From the NCBI RefSeq assembly GCF_963924675.1, contig NC_089232.1:43130522-43194521 (forward strand): 64,000 bases of DNA, in the 5' to 3' direction. The stretch's first letter is position 1. Every line of letters begins with the position of its first letter. A program made the position numbers and the translations under genes. Positions 33,955-44,728 of the stretch are shown in pieces. The stretch comes from Phocoena phocoena (Eukaryota; Chordata; Mammalia; Artiodactyla; Phocoenidae). The notes below the pieces were generated by a model, which saw nothing but the letters and a program-made list of their open reading frames with translations, did no database searches and had not been told where the DNA came from.

Positions 33955-34500
33955 TTTTTAAGAAGCTTTATTGAAGTATAATTGATAATAAAATAAACAG
34001 TGCATGTTTAATGTATACAATTTGATGAGTTTGGACCTATGCATACACCATCCATGAAACCATCCCAACTTAGTTTATGAGGAAGGAATTTATCAAGATT
34101 AAAAATTTGAGTGAGAGTGTTCTGAGAAGAGAAAATAGCAAATGCAAAAGTGCAAATAAGTGACGAAAAAAATAACATATTTTGAATAAGAAAACAATGG
34201 GTAAGAACATTTAAACCAGAAGTCAGGAAAGACTTTTTGCATGTTTTTGCACGTTTTATAATTGGAATCATACATTATATACTCTTGTAAGTGGTTTATT
34301 TTGTTCATCATTGTGTCTGAGAGTAATCCATACTGTTGTTTATTGTATTTATCACTTTTATTTTATGATCATCCCTCATTTATCTCTTTTAGCAACTTAA
34401 ACATATTTATTTTAAAATTTCTGGCAGGCTATTCCATAGCATTCATTTTATCAGGAATGAGTTCATAATTCTGTGATCAATTTGGTTAAATTGCCTAACA
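33955..34500 (-). mobile_element. Old LINE-1 3' fragments
   Basis: GAAGCTTTATTGAAGTATAATTGATAATAAAATAAACAG, ATACAATTTGATGAGTTTGGACC and CACCATCCATGAAACCATC (33960-34070) are a typical antisense old L1 3' end. TATAATTGGAATCATACATTATATACTC at 34257 onward continues into ORF2-like antisense sequence with a gap between. Confidence 0.65.
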
Positions 34501-36090
34501 TTAGATTTCTTCACGTGTTTGAGAATTCTGTTTCATGGTTATTTTGAGAGAGAAATTTTCTAAGTGTGTTCTTCTTTCCTTTCCTATTTAAGGGTGAGTT
34601 GGTTGTAAGGGGTCCTTAACTTCCTCAGATCTTTAGGCCTCCAGTCTGAACCTCAATCTCCCATAATGTTCCAGCACTCCTGCTCAGTGGAGTGGTGGTT
34701 TTTTATTAGTGATTTTGATCTTACAAAATTAATTGTTTCATAACTTTGCATAAGCTTATCGGTCTCTAAGTGCTTTTGGTCTCAGTTAATAGCATTGTTT
34801 TCCAGGCATGCAGTCATTTTATGAAACTAAACAATAACTCCAAATAGATTTTCTATCAAGTAAAACTAAAACATAAATGATTTTTTTTCAATTCTGATTC
34901 CTTGGTGCTATCTCAGTAAAGGGGATGAAGTAGATGTTCCAAGTAAATAATACCTTGTGCTTTGAGTTGTCTATGTTATTTTAGTGGGCAGGAAATAATT
35001 ATCAGAAGAGCTAAAAAAATGTACTTGGGGCAGAGTGCATTCCTGCCGAATTGATTTCTAGTAGTATAGAGCCAACAGTTTAAATACTAAGCACTAAGGT
35101 GAACAGCTATTTGATCTATTGTCAGGTAAACCCAATCAATTTTACCCATCACTGTGACTGCAAAGGGAAGTCCCCATTTTCAATTCACAAAATACTTAAG
35201 GCTCTGAAGTGATATATTCTAACTCAGCCGAGGGGAATTGACTCTCTTATCATTAGAAGGTCTGAGTCAAAACACCATAGGCATTGTGCCTTCTGGCTAG
35301 AGGGGCTTCCTCATTCAGTGCATCATCTCAAAGCTGACTTCTTCCAGAAGTTGAACATAAATCTTAGCAGAGTGGATCTGAAGTCAGAGCATCCTGAATT
35401 ATTAGGGTTCATTTGTTTGGGGTTCACTTGGAAGTGAATGCTCACCCACATCTTTCATGTCCATAGTAACAGTATTTTCATTATGAGAGGATTTGTGATG
35501 AGTGGGAACCACAGTAAGATTCCCCTCTAGGTCCAGGATTTATTATTATTATTTGCATTATATCTCTAAGAAAGAAGCTTCTTTTATATAGTCAAACTTC
35601 TTACGGGAAGCCAAATGATGTACTTGAAGATTTACATTTAAAAAGAGAATTTTGTGGGGTGGCAACCAATCTCATACACATACGGTTCAGTGCTCCATTG
35701 TTCTGAGTCCAGTGCCTGAAACAATGCTTGCCAATGACCATTTTGAAAGACAAAAACAATTATACTGTGGGCAACAGCTGTGGAAATTAGAAAGTTTCTA
35801 AGACTGGAGAATTTTATGTAGCCTTTGAATATGATTGTTTTTAGCACGTGACAATATGATATTAAAAATTATTCTAGTAGACTCAAAGATAAGAAGAGTA
35901 TAACGAAAGGAAAAAGAGAAGTTAGCAAACACCTTCATGTAGCCAGGTATGTCTGTATAGCTCTCAGGTAAGCAATTCGGATACAACACATCCAAAATAA
36001 AATTTTCTTTTATTTCAAATATGCTTCTCTCCTATGTTTCCCATTTCTGAGAATACATCGTGCACAGTTCACCAAGTGAAACAGCAGAGT
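34500..36090. other. No gene recognised
   Basis: AT-rich single-copy-like DNA. I see no supported coding frame, repeat family or RNA gene. Confidence 0.45.
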
Positions 36091-36825
36091 ATTATTAGAT
36101 ATTTCCCTTTCTTTCACCTCATCCATAAACTAACTCCTGTCCATTCTAATCTTGAAGGAGCTCTCAAGTTCATTTCTTCCCCCTCTATCATCACTGCTGC
36201 TCTCTCAGATCAGAACCGAATCCTTTCAGGCAAGCGTCTCAGCCTCCCAACTGGCTTCCCTGTTCCCTCCTCTCTTCTCCCATGCATCACCCATACCATC
36301 ATCAGAGGTGTTTCTAAAGCCCACCTTGATCACCTAAACGTTCAGTGGCTTCTCCATGCCTACAGAATGCATGTTCTTCTTAGAACACATATTATCTTTC
36401 ATAGTGAGACCCCACATATTTCTCTTTCAACCACATTTCATACATTCCCCAAAATCCCTCTATGTTAAGTCATACCAAATTAGTCTATAATTTCTTGAAT
36501 TCTCCGTAGTCTTTCATGTAGGTTGCTGTGTCTATTCTCTGTGTAGACCATCTATCCATAGCATCCTACTGATTAGCTCTTGGTGTCCATTAAAACCTCT
36601 TACTGTCTACCTTTTTTCACATACCTCTTATTACAACACAAGTAATGCTGAATTTAGTTGTATGTTTACTCTTCTTTTGCTCTCCCACTAGACAGTGAAC
36701 TATTAAAAACAGCCTTTTTTAAACTTTTATCCTCCCTTTGTTCCCACCACCCTCAGGATTCTAGCAAAATCTATGGTAAATTATATATGTTAATATATAT
36801 TTAAATGAAAAAATGACTAAACTTA
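36090..36825 (+). mobile_element. L2 LINE 3' part
   Basis: A long, decayed L2 in sense orientation: the CT-rich zone with TTCCCTGTTCCCTCCTCTCTTCTCCC, AAGCCCACCTTGATCACC, TACCTCTTATTACAACACAAGTAATGC and the terminal CTCCCACTAGACAGTGAACTATTAA are in L2 order. The 144-codon frame at 36034-36468 and its 61-codon companion are chance frames within this repeat. Confidence 0.7.
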
Positions 36826-36829
36826 GACA

Positions 36830-37339
36830 TATAGAAAGGGAAATAAAGCAAAGATGGAGAAAAGTTTTTATAGCAATAGAATTTAAATGTTGAGTGAGAT
36901 GATAGTTCAGTTGATTTTAGATAGTTAAGGAAAAATAATTTTAGGATATTTGTGATTGCTTTTAATGTAAACATATATTATTCCATATTTAAAACAACCC
37001 ATGGTAAATTAGTGCCACTTAATTGGACAAAGACACAAGGAAGATATTAAAAGATAATTGTTATCATCTCTCCTCTACATCTTTTAAGCTTGCTATATCT
37101 CTAAAGAATTCATGGACAAAATTGCCCAACAAATTAAGAGGTTGATGTTCTGTATATTTAAATAAAAATGCTCAAATATACTTAGTTTTCCCCCTTTGTG
37201 TTAGAAAAGACCTCAAGATCAACAAGCACAAGTTAGGAAATGGTGAGTTTCAATATCACACTAAAAAGATAAACACCCTTCCTAACCTGTGTGATTAGCT
37301 CAGTTAGTAGGACATAAATATCTGCATGGCATTCATATT
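36830..37339. other. No gene recognised
   Basis: AT-rich DNA with no supported feature. Confidence 0.45.
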
Positions 37340-37352
37340 TATCGTTAATTTT

Positions 37353-37563
37353 TTTTTTTTTTTTTTTTTTTGCGGTATGCGGGCCTCTCACTGTTGTGGC
37401 CTCTCCCATTGCGGAGCACAGGCTCCGGATGCACAGGCTCAGCGGCCATGGCTCACGGGCCCAGCCGCTCCGCGGCATGTGGGATCTTCCCGGACCGGGG
37501 CACGAACCCGTGTCCCCTGCATTGGCAGGCGGACTCCCAACTACTGCGCCACCAGGGAAGCCC
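37353..37563 (-). mobile_element. CHR SINE, short form, near-consensus
   Basis: T22 followed by the antisense short-form body, ending in GCCACCAGGGAAGCC. The B box is intact (complement of GGCACGAACCCGTG is similar to GGTTCGTGCCC). A 13-bp TSD with one mismatch, TATCGTTAATTTT and TATCATTAATTTT, lies at 37340-37352 and 37564-37576. The long pure tail and low divergence suggest it is one of the younger insertions in the window. Confidence 0.94.
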
Positions 37564-37576
37564 TATCATTAATTTT

Positions 37577-39235
37577 AAAATGCACTGGGTGGGAGGGTAA
37601 CATTTCCAAAGATTTTGGCCCTGATCTATATATATATGTCTTAATTTTATTCATCTAATATTGTTCTTTTGAATCAAATAATCAAAATTAATGAGCAACT
37701 AATTTCATGTTTATGAACAGAATTCTCATTTTTTTCCTCAAGTTAAAATCCCTGGCCGTTTGGTTCTTTTTTTCTTGCCTAATTAGTGTCGAGCAGTAGA
37801 GTAGTGGCGGAGGGGGGTAAGACGCAAGTTTACACATGACGGTTTAGGATTTTTCACCCGCTTATTACAGTATCAACTCATCTTTTATGTATCTAGGCTG
37901 AAATTGTATTGGCATGCAGCATTTCTGGCTGTGTTATTGTTCCCACATTATTTGTGGGGTACACGTTTGTCTTATCAGCTAGAATGTATATTCCCCTATA
38001 GTTACAGTTTTTTTTCTGCTTCAGATGATTATCATATGGCTGGCAGTAGTGGGTATGTATGCATGTGTTTGCACTTTTACGTGTGCTTCATGTAAACTTT
38101 AATTAATTAATTAACTTTTAATGTTTTAATGGGAAAAGATAAACTGGGGTAGAAAGAGTTCAGTTGAATGCTGTCTTGATTTTCCAAAAACTGAAGAATC
38201 TGCACTTAGGAAACTTGGTCATTGAGAGGCATTGCAAAATGGGATAGGACGTATGTTCAGCCAGACTCTGTTCAGAAAAGTGAATAGAAAGATTAGCACA
38301 AGTTTATTTCTAGTTTCTGTGTTGCTGGAGAGCTCAGTCAAGGAGAAACACCATGTGCATGGAAGGCAAATCCTTCCCTCTTAAGTCCATCTCACCTGTG
38401 CCATGAAGAAGAGGTTGTGGTACCTCCAAGGATGGGCTTATCCTCTTTCCATCCACAGTTCCATAGATAGCAGATGAATGTAGTAAAAAAGGTAAAGACC
38501 AGATCATTGGTTTCTCCCATTTCCAACAGAGTACGAAGGGACATTCAGATTTTAGAGGATGGAACTGAGTAAATTCAAGACACATCTGTTTTTATATTTA
38601 ACTCTACTTGTCTTGGTGGATAATTTCTTAATTAAATCAAAGTAGGTGATAATGAAATGTAGAGGTGACCTTGAGATAGAATGAATTCACCAAGTGAAAT
38701 ATTCACGTGGGGAATTCACTGAAAGCCAAATCTCTCCCCTATTATGATTACATTTTTCTAAAATTAAAAGCAAAGCTTATAATTAAAGCCAGGTTTGAGA
38801 CTCAAATAATTTCAAAAGTATTGCTTCTTGAATCACTTTTATAAATTTCCATTTCTAAAAGCAAAGCAGTAAAATTCAATAATTTAAAATTTGTAACTGT
38901 TCAGATCATACTGTGTACCACAAACTGTCACTGCTATACCCTAACCTGATATTTACTTCTCTTCATACTTATTTTAAATTTACCTTAACTTTTTCTTTTC
39001 TCATTTTTATATTCCCACAATTATTCTATCTTTTTGAAGAAATTTTGTTTTTAATTAAACAATAATGAGAAGTCTGACTAAATTTACAAAAAAACACTTT
39101 TTTTGACTGATGACAGCTTGTAACATTATTCCTCACTTTTCCTCTTCTGATCTACATCTAAGCAAGCAGGTAAGAAAGCCAGGTGTATGCTGACCTTTGA
39201 TACCAGCAATGAGTTCAAACAATTTGCAACAACCT
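37577..39235. other. No gene recognised
   Basis: Single-copy-like DNA. A purine-rich patch (GTGGCGGAGGGGGGTAAGACG) lies at about 37804-37825. The 83-codon frame at 38334-38585 has no recognisable domain. Confidence 0.45.
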
Positions 39236-39545
39236 TCAGCTAGGTCTTATTCCCTAACCACCATAAAAACCCAAGCCATTTTCACTTCAGTTTGGGAAAT
39301 CTACCCTGCTCTCCCCCCCAAAATCTCATAGCATGTGTGTGTCATCCTCACTCTCAATATCCGAACCAATTTTTGGAGAGGAGTCAATTTTGCTTCTTCA
39401 GGGGTAGCCATAAAATAACCAACCCGTATATCAGACCCTCTGTGCTCACTGCTATGTATGTGATAAATTATCACTAAATGGGAAAAAGTTCTTTTCTTAT
39501 TCTGGAGCATATAATTTTGGTCTCGTGAGTTCAGAAATAAATTTA
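39236..39545 (+). mobile_element. Possible ERV1-type LTR fragment (uncertain)
   Basis: ATAAAAACCCAAGCC at 39263-39277 looks like an LTR TATA region. It is followed by TTTGGGAAATCTACCCTGCTCTCC, a C-rich run, and, about 250 bp on, GGTCTCGTGAGTTCAGAAATAAATT. That layout resembles a gammaretrovirus-like LTR R/U5, but no TSD, LTR ends or internal sequence are visible. It could equally be unrelated single-copy DNA. Confidence 0.3.
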
Positions 39546-39624
39546 CTTATTTAATTAATTCATACCAAACACTTTAATGGGAGGGGAGGTGTTATGTGCT
39601 TTCAGCCACACTGCCCTGATACTG

Positions 39625-40918
39625 AATATTTTTTAAAATGTTATTTGATTGTGGTGAGGACACTTAACATTAGATCTTAACACATTTTTAAGTGTACAAG
39701 GCAGTATTTTTGACTATAGATACAATGCTTTACAGTAGATCACTGGAGCTTATTTATCTTGCTAACTGAAACTTTATGCCCATTGATTAGTAACTCCCCA
39801 TTTCTCCCTCCTGTCAGCCCCCAGCAACCACCATTCCACAATCTGATTCTATAAAATTTATTATTTAATTATCTTACATAAGTAGAATCATGTGCAGTCT
39901 TTGTCTTTCTGTTATTGGCTTGTTTCACTTAGCGTAATGTCTTCAAGTTTCATTTGTGTTGTTGCATATGGCAGAATGTTCCTTTTTTTAGAAGATTGAC
40001 TAGTATTCTATTGTATGTATATACCATATTTTCTTTATCATTCCATCTATCAATGGACATTTAGGTTGTTTCCACATTTTAACTATTGTAAATAGTGCTT
40101 CAGTGAACATGAGAGTGTTAATATCTCTTTGAGATCCCAATTTCAATTATTTTGGATAAATACCTGGAAGTGGGATTGTTGGATCACATGGTGGTTCTGT
40201 TTTTAATTTTTTGAGTGAACTTCATACTATTTTCTGTAGCTGCTGTACCATTTTGCATTCCCATCAACAGTGAAAAAGATTTCTAATTTTTTCACATACT
40301 CATCAACACTTGTTATTTTCTGTACTTTTAAAATAATGACCATCCTAACAGGTATGAGGTGATATCTCCTTGTTGTTTTGATTTGCATTTCCCTGATGAT
40401 TAGTGGTGTTGAGAATCTGTTCCTATACCAGTTGGCCATTTGTATGTCTTCCTTGGAGAAGTGTCTATCCAAGTGCTTAGTCCATTTTTAAAATGGGTTA
40501 TTAGGTTCTGTGGTGTTGAGTTGTAGCAGTTCCTTATGTATTTCGGGGACTAACCCCTTATCAGATATATGGTTTGCAAATATTTTCTTCCATTCCATAG
40601 GTTCCCTTCTCATGTGGTGTTTTCTTAGCTATGCAGAAGCTTTTTGGTTTGATGTAGTTCCACTTATTTATTTTTGTTTTTGTTGCCTATGTTTTTTGGT
40701 GTCATATCTATCAAATTATTGCTAAGATCAATGTCATGAAGCTTTTCCCCTATATTTTCTTCTAGGAGTTTTAAGTGTTTAATCCACTTTGTGTTGATTT
40801 TTGTGGTTAGTGTATAATAAGGTTCCAATTTCATTCTCTTGCATGTTGATATCCACTTTTCCCAGCACCATTTGTCAAAGAGACTATCCTTTCCCAAGAA
40901 TTGTATATTCTTGGCAAT
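39625..40918 (-). mobile_element. Old LINE-1, 3' half (L1M-type)
   Basis: Antisense L1 in full order: 3'UTR (CACATTTTTAAGTGTACAAGGCAG, CCCCCAGCAACCACCATTCCAC), then ORF2 complement: TCAATGGACATTTAGGTTGTTTCCAC, CTGGAAGTGGGATTGTTGGATCACATGG, TTGATTTGCATTTCCCTGATGATTAG, TTTTCCCAGCACCATTTGTCAAAG. The minus-strand frames at 40227-40472 and 40664-40897 keep L1 ORF2 peptides ([35 protein letters not shown]). It is 5'-truncated near 40918. Confidence 0.88.
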
Positions 40919-40944
40919 GAATGTGAATATTTATATGCCTAGTT

Positions 40945-41095
40945 TTAGCTCTGGCTTTGAAAAGGTTTTGACTGTCAGCATTCTTGTCTGTCAAATGGAA
41001 ATAGTAATATCCCTCTCAAAGGTTCCTGGGAGGATTCAGTGGCCAAATATAAGTAAATCACCCAGGATAGGCCTGCGCATATAGACAACACAAAT
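40945..41095 (+). mobile_element. MIR SINE fragment
   Basis: TCTTGTCTGTCAAATGGAAATAGTAATATCCCTCTCAAAGG and GGGAGGATTCAGTGG match the central and 3' part of MIR in sense orientation. Confidence 0.7.
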
Positions 41096-41245
41096 GTTGT
41101 TTTGCTACCCCACTGTTCCCTTCTGGCTACAAAGGATGTATAAGATATGGTGCTTAAATATTAGCTAAGAAATAATATTTGCAATCATAAGAGAAATACT
41201 TAGTTAATAGATAACATTTGCAATCATAAAATAAGATTCAGGTAT

Positions 41246-41261
41246 GTGTGTATATATATAT

Positions 41262-41296
<35 letters not shown>

Positions 41297-41310
41297 TACA
41301 CACACACACG
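41246..41310. repeat. Compound microsatellite (TA)n(GATA)n(CA)n
   Basis: Runs of TA, then about eight GATA units, then CA units, in direct succession. GATA tracts of this size are usually polymorphic in length. Confidence 0.96.
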
Positions 41311-41439
41311 AAAATGTGTTTAACCTTTTTATGCACAATGTTGGAGACAAGACTCAAACATGCATAAATTAAGGACAGAACCAACTCCTTTATCAAGTCA
41401 GCCAAACAGACCCTTCCCCCAATAGACCAAACCATATAT

Positions 41440-41755
41440 AGGCACATTTAATATGCCAGACACTGGGGTAAATAGTTCATATTCCTTCTGTCATTTAATT
41501 ATCACAGCTTTGTGAAGTTGATGATCATAATGATAATATCATTCACTGACATGTTTAGGGTACTTTTACATATTTTACATATCCTCATGATTTTCATGAT
41601 TTTTGGGGTTAGTGATGTTATTCATCTTACTTTGTGGTTGTGAAAGCTGAGACACAGTCAAATTACTTTTATAAGCTGGCATAAATAGTAACTGCCCAAC
41701 AGGAGTGGGATTTGAGCCCAGGTTGCGTTATCTCTTGGGCCCATAAGCAGCAAGA
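41440..41755 (-). mobile_element. MIR SINE, decayed
   Basis: TATGCCAGACACTGGGGTAAATAG, TCATTTAATTATCACAGC, GAAAGCTGAGACACAGTCAAATTAC and GGGATTTGAGCCCAGGTTGCGTTATC give the complement of MIR with an internal insertion of AT-rich DNA at about 41540-41620. Confidence 0.65.
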
Positions 41756-42171
41756 TAGTTCAGAAATTCATTCGGTTCATCTTCTGAATCACTTGAGAAA
41801 TTAAAATTAAAATCCATGTTCTAGAATAGAAATGCCTCATTCCAAACCTCTTCTGACAGCTATTGTGGTAAGCCTCAGGCAGGAGTCAGGTTCCTGGTTA
41901 GGAGCTGGAAGGGAATCCCTTGAGGGGTACAAAGGTGATGACTGGTAAGTTCATCAAAACTCAAAGAAAATGTCACATGTTTTACATTTTTTTGCTATTG
42001 TTGAACTTATATATCTGTTTTATCTAATGTATCATTTAAGATCTTCTGCCTTTTATTTAGAATAGATATAAAAGATTTGATAATATTTACTCAATGTAAA
42101 ACAGCACTAAAATTCTTCAAACTGTATGAACCATTTCTTTTTTTTTTAAACATGCTTTTTTTAAAACATCT

Positions 42172-42209
42172 TTATTGGACTATAATTGCTTTATTGGACT
42201 ATAATTGCT
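42172..42209. repeat. 19-bp perfect tandem duplication in L1-K 3'UTR
   Basis: Two adjacent identical copies of TTATTGGACTATAATTGCT at 42172-42190 and 42191-42209. Other L1 copies have this unit once. Confidence 0.97.
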
Positions 42210-42211
42210 TT

Positions 42212-44728
42212 GTAACCAGAGCCGCAATGAACATTTTGGTACATGACCCTTTTTGAATTATGGTTTTCTCAGGGTATATGCCCAGTAGTGGGATTGCTGG
42301 GTCATATGGTAGTTCTATTTTTAGCTTTCTAAAGAATCTCCATACTGTTCTCCATAGTGGCTGTATCAATTTACATTCCCACCAACAGTGCAAGAGCGTT
42401 TCCTTTTCTCCACACCCTCTCCAGCATTTACTGTTTGCAGCTTTATTGATGACAGCCATTCTGACCAGTGTGAGGTGATACCTCTTTGTGGTTTTGATTT
42501 GCATTTCTCTAATGATTAGTGATGTTGAGCATCCTTTCATGTGTTTGTTGGCAATCGATATATCTTCTTTGGAAAAATGCCTATTTAGATCTTCTGCCCA
42601 TTTTTGGATTGGGTTCTTTGTGTTGTTGATATTGAGCTGCATGATCTGCTTGTATATTTTGGAGATCAATCCTTTGTCAGTTGCTTTGCTTGCAAATATT
42701 TTCTCCCATTCTGAGGGTTGTCTTTTCGTCTTATTTATAGTTTCCTTTGCTGTTCAAAAGCTTTTAAGTTTCATTAGGTCGCATGTGTTTATCCTTGTTT
42801 TTATGTGCATTTCTCTAGGAGGTGGGTCAAAAAGGGTCTTGCTGTGATTTATGTCATAGAGTGTTTTGCCTATGTTTTCCTCTAAGAGTTTGATAGTGTC
42901 TGGCCTTACATTTAGGTCTTTAATCCATGTTGAGTTTATTTTTGTGTATGGTCTTAGGGCATGTTCTAATTTCATTCTTTTATATGTAGCTGTCCAGTTT
43001 TCCCAGCACCACTTATTGAAGTTGCTGTCTTTTCTCCATTGTATATTCTTGCCCCATTTATCAAAGATAAGGTGACCATATGTGTGTGGGTTTATCTCTG
43101 GGCTTTCTTTCCTGTTCAATTGATCTGTCTTGCTGTTTTTATGCCAGTAACATACTGTCTTGATTACTGTAGGTCTGTAGTATAGTCTGAAGTCAGGGAG
43201 CCTGATTCCTCCAGCTCCATTTTTCTTTCTTAAGATTGCTTTGGCTATTCAGGGTCTTTTGTGTTTCCATACAAATTGTGATTTTTTTTTTGTTCTAGTT
43301 CTGTGAAAAATGTCATTGGTAGTTTGATAGGGATTGCATGGAATCTGTAGATTGCTTTGGGTAGCATAGTCATTTTCACGATGTTGATTCTTCCAATTCA
43401 AGAATATGGTATATCTCTCCATCTGTTTGTATCATCTTTAATTTCTTTCATCAGTGTCTTGTAGTTTTCTGCATACAGGTCTTTTGTCTCCTTAGGTAGG
43501 TTTATTCCTAGGTATATTGGTCTTTTTGTTGCAGTGGTAAATGGGAGTGTTTCTTTAATTTCTCTTTCAGATTTTTCATCATTAGTGTATAGGAATGCAA
43601 GAGATTTCTATGCATTAATTTTGCATCCTGCTACTTTACCAAATCCATCGATTAGCTCTACTACTTTTCTGGTAGCACTCTTTAAGATTCTCTATGTATA
43701 GTATCGTGTCATCTGTAAACAGTGACAGTTTTACTTCTTCTTTTCTGATTTGGATTGCTTTTATTTCTTTTTCTTCTCTGATTGCTGTGGCTAAAACTTC
43801 CTAAACTATGTTGAATAATAGTAGCAGAGTGGGCAACCTTGTCTTGTTCCTGATCTTAGTGGAAATGCTTTCAGTTTTTCACCATTGAGAATGATGTCGG
43901 CTGTGGGTTTGTCATATATGGCCTTTATTATGTTGAGGAAAGTTCCCACTATGCCTACTTTCTGGAGGATTTTTATCATAAATGGGTGTTGAATTTTTTT
44001 GAAAGCTTTTTCTACATCTATTGAGATGATCATATGGTTTTTCTCTTTCAATTTGTTAATATGGTTTATCACATTGCTAATTTCCATATATCAAAGAATC
44101 CTTGCATTCCTGGGTTAAACCCCACTTGATCATGGTGTATGATCCCTTTAGTGGGCTGTTGGATTCTGTTTGCTAGTATTCTGTTGAGGATTTTTGCATC
44201 TATGTTCATCAGTGATATTGGCCTGTAGTTTTCTTTCTTTGTGACATATTTTTCTGGTTTTGGTATCAGGGTGATAGTGGCCTCGTAGAATGAGTTTGGG
44301 AGTGTTCCTCCCTCTGCTATATTTTGGAAGAGTTTTGAGAAGGATAGGTGTTAGCTCTTCTCTAAATGTTTGATAGAATTCGCCTGTGAAGCCCTCTGGT
44401 CCTGGGCTTTTGTTTGTTGGAAAATTTTTAATCACAGTTTCAATTTCACTGCCTGTGATTGGTCTGTTTATATTTTCTATTTCTTTGTGGTTCAGTCTTG
44501 GAAGGTTGTGCTTTTCTAAGAATTTGTCCATTTGTTCCAGGTTGTCCATTTTATTGGCATATTGTTTCTTGTAGTAAGCTCTCATGATCCTTTGTATTTC
44601 TGCAGTAACAGTTGTAACTTCTATTTCATTTCTAATTCTATTGATTTGAGTCTTCTCGCTTTTTTTCCTGATGATTCTGGCTAATGGTTTATCAATTTTG
44701 TTTATATTCTCAAAGAACCAGCTTTTAG
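42212..44728 (-). pseudogene. L1-K ORF2 remnant (RT and C-terminal region)
   Basis: Open pieces on the minus strand: 44148-44585 (thumb-side of RT entry: [33 protein letters not shown]), 43806-44087 ([17 protein letters not shown]), a region near 43695-43730 whose RT box reads FTDD (Ala to Thr, both Asp kept), 42754-43119 ([19 protein letters not shown]) and 42199-42669. The last has the complete C-terminal cysteine motif [18 protein letters not shown]. Frameshifts and stops separate the pieces. The last about 70 codons of ORF2 are lost in the internal deletion. Confidence 0.9.

Larger units (their letters stand above)
42137..44728 (-). mobile_element. LINE-1 (L1-K), 5'-truncated with internal deletion
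   Basis: The minus-strand element begins at the left with a T-rich tail (42137-42170) and the last about 40 bp of the 3'UTR, including a 19-bp tandem duplication (42172-42209). It then jumps directly into ORF2 (CAGAGCCGCAATGAACATTTTGG) and runs to about 44728, where it is 5'-truncated in the middle of ORF2. Compared with L1-A, the equivalents of about 33033-33581 are missing. A TSD is not clear: the flanks AACCATTTC(T)n and AACCCTATC(T)n are only loosely similar. Confidence 0.93.

Noticed and set aside
36034..36468. 144-codon plus-strand open frame
   Set aside because: It lies inside an L2 3' part, whose CT-rich antisense-stop-poor sequence gives chance frames. No domain or signal is visible.
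42137..42240. Spliced L1 RNA as the cause of the L1-K deletion
   Set aside because: The breakpoints do not sit at a clear GT-AG pair, and a tandem duplication lies beside the joint, which favours template jumping or a later deletion.
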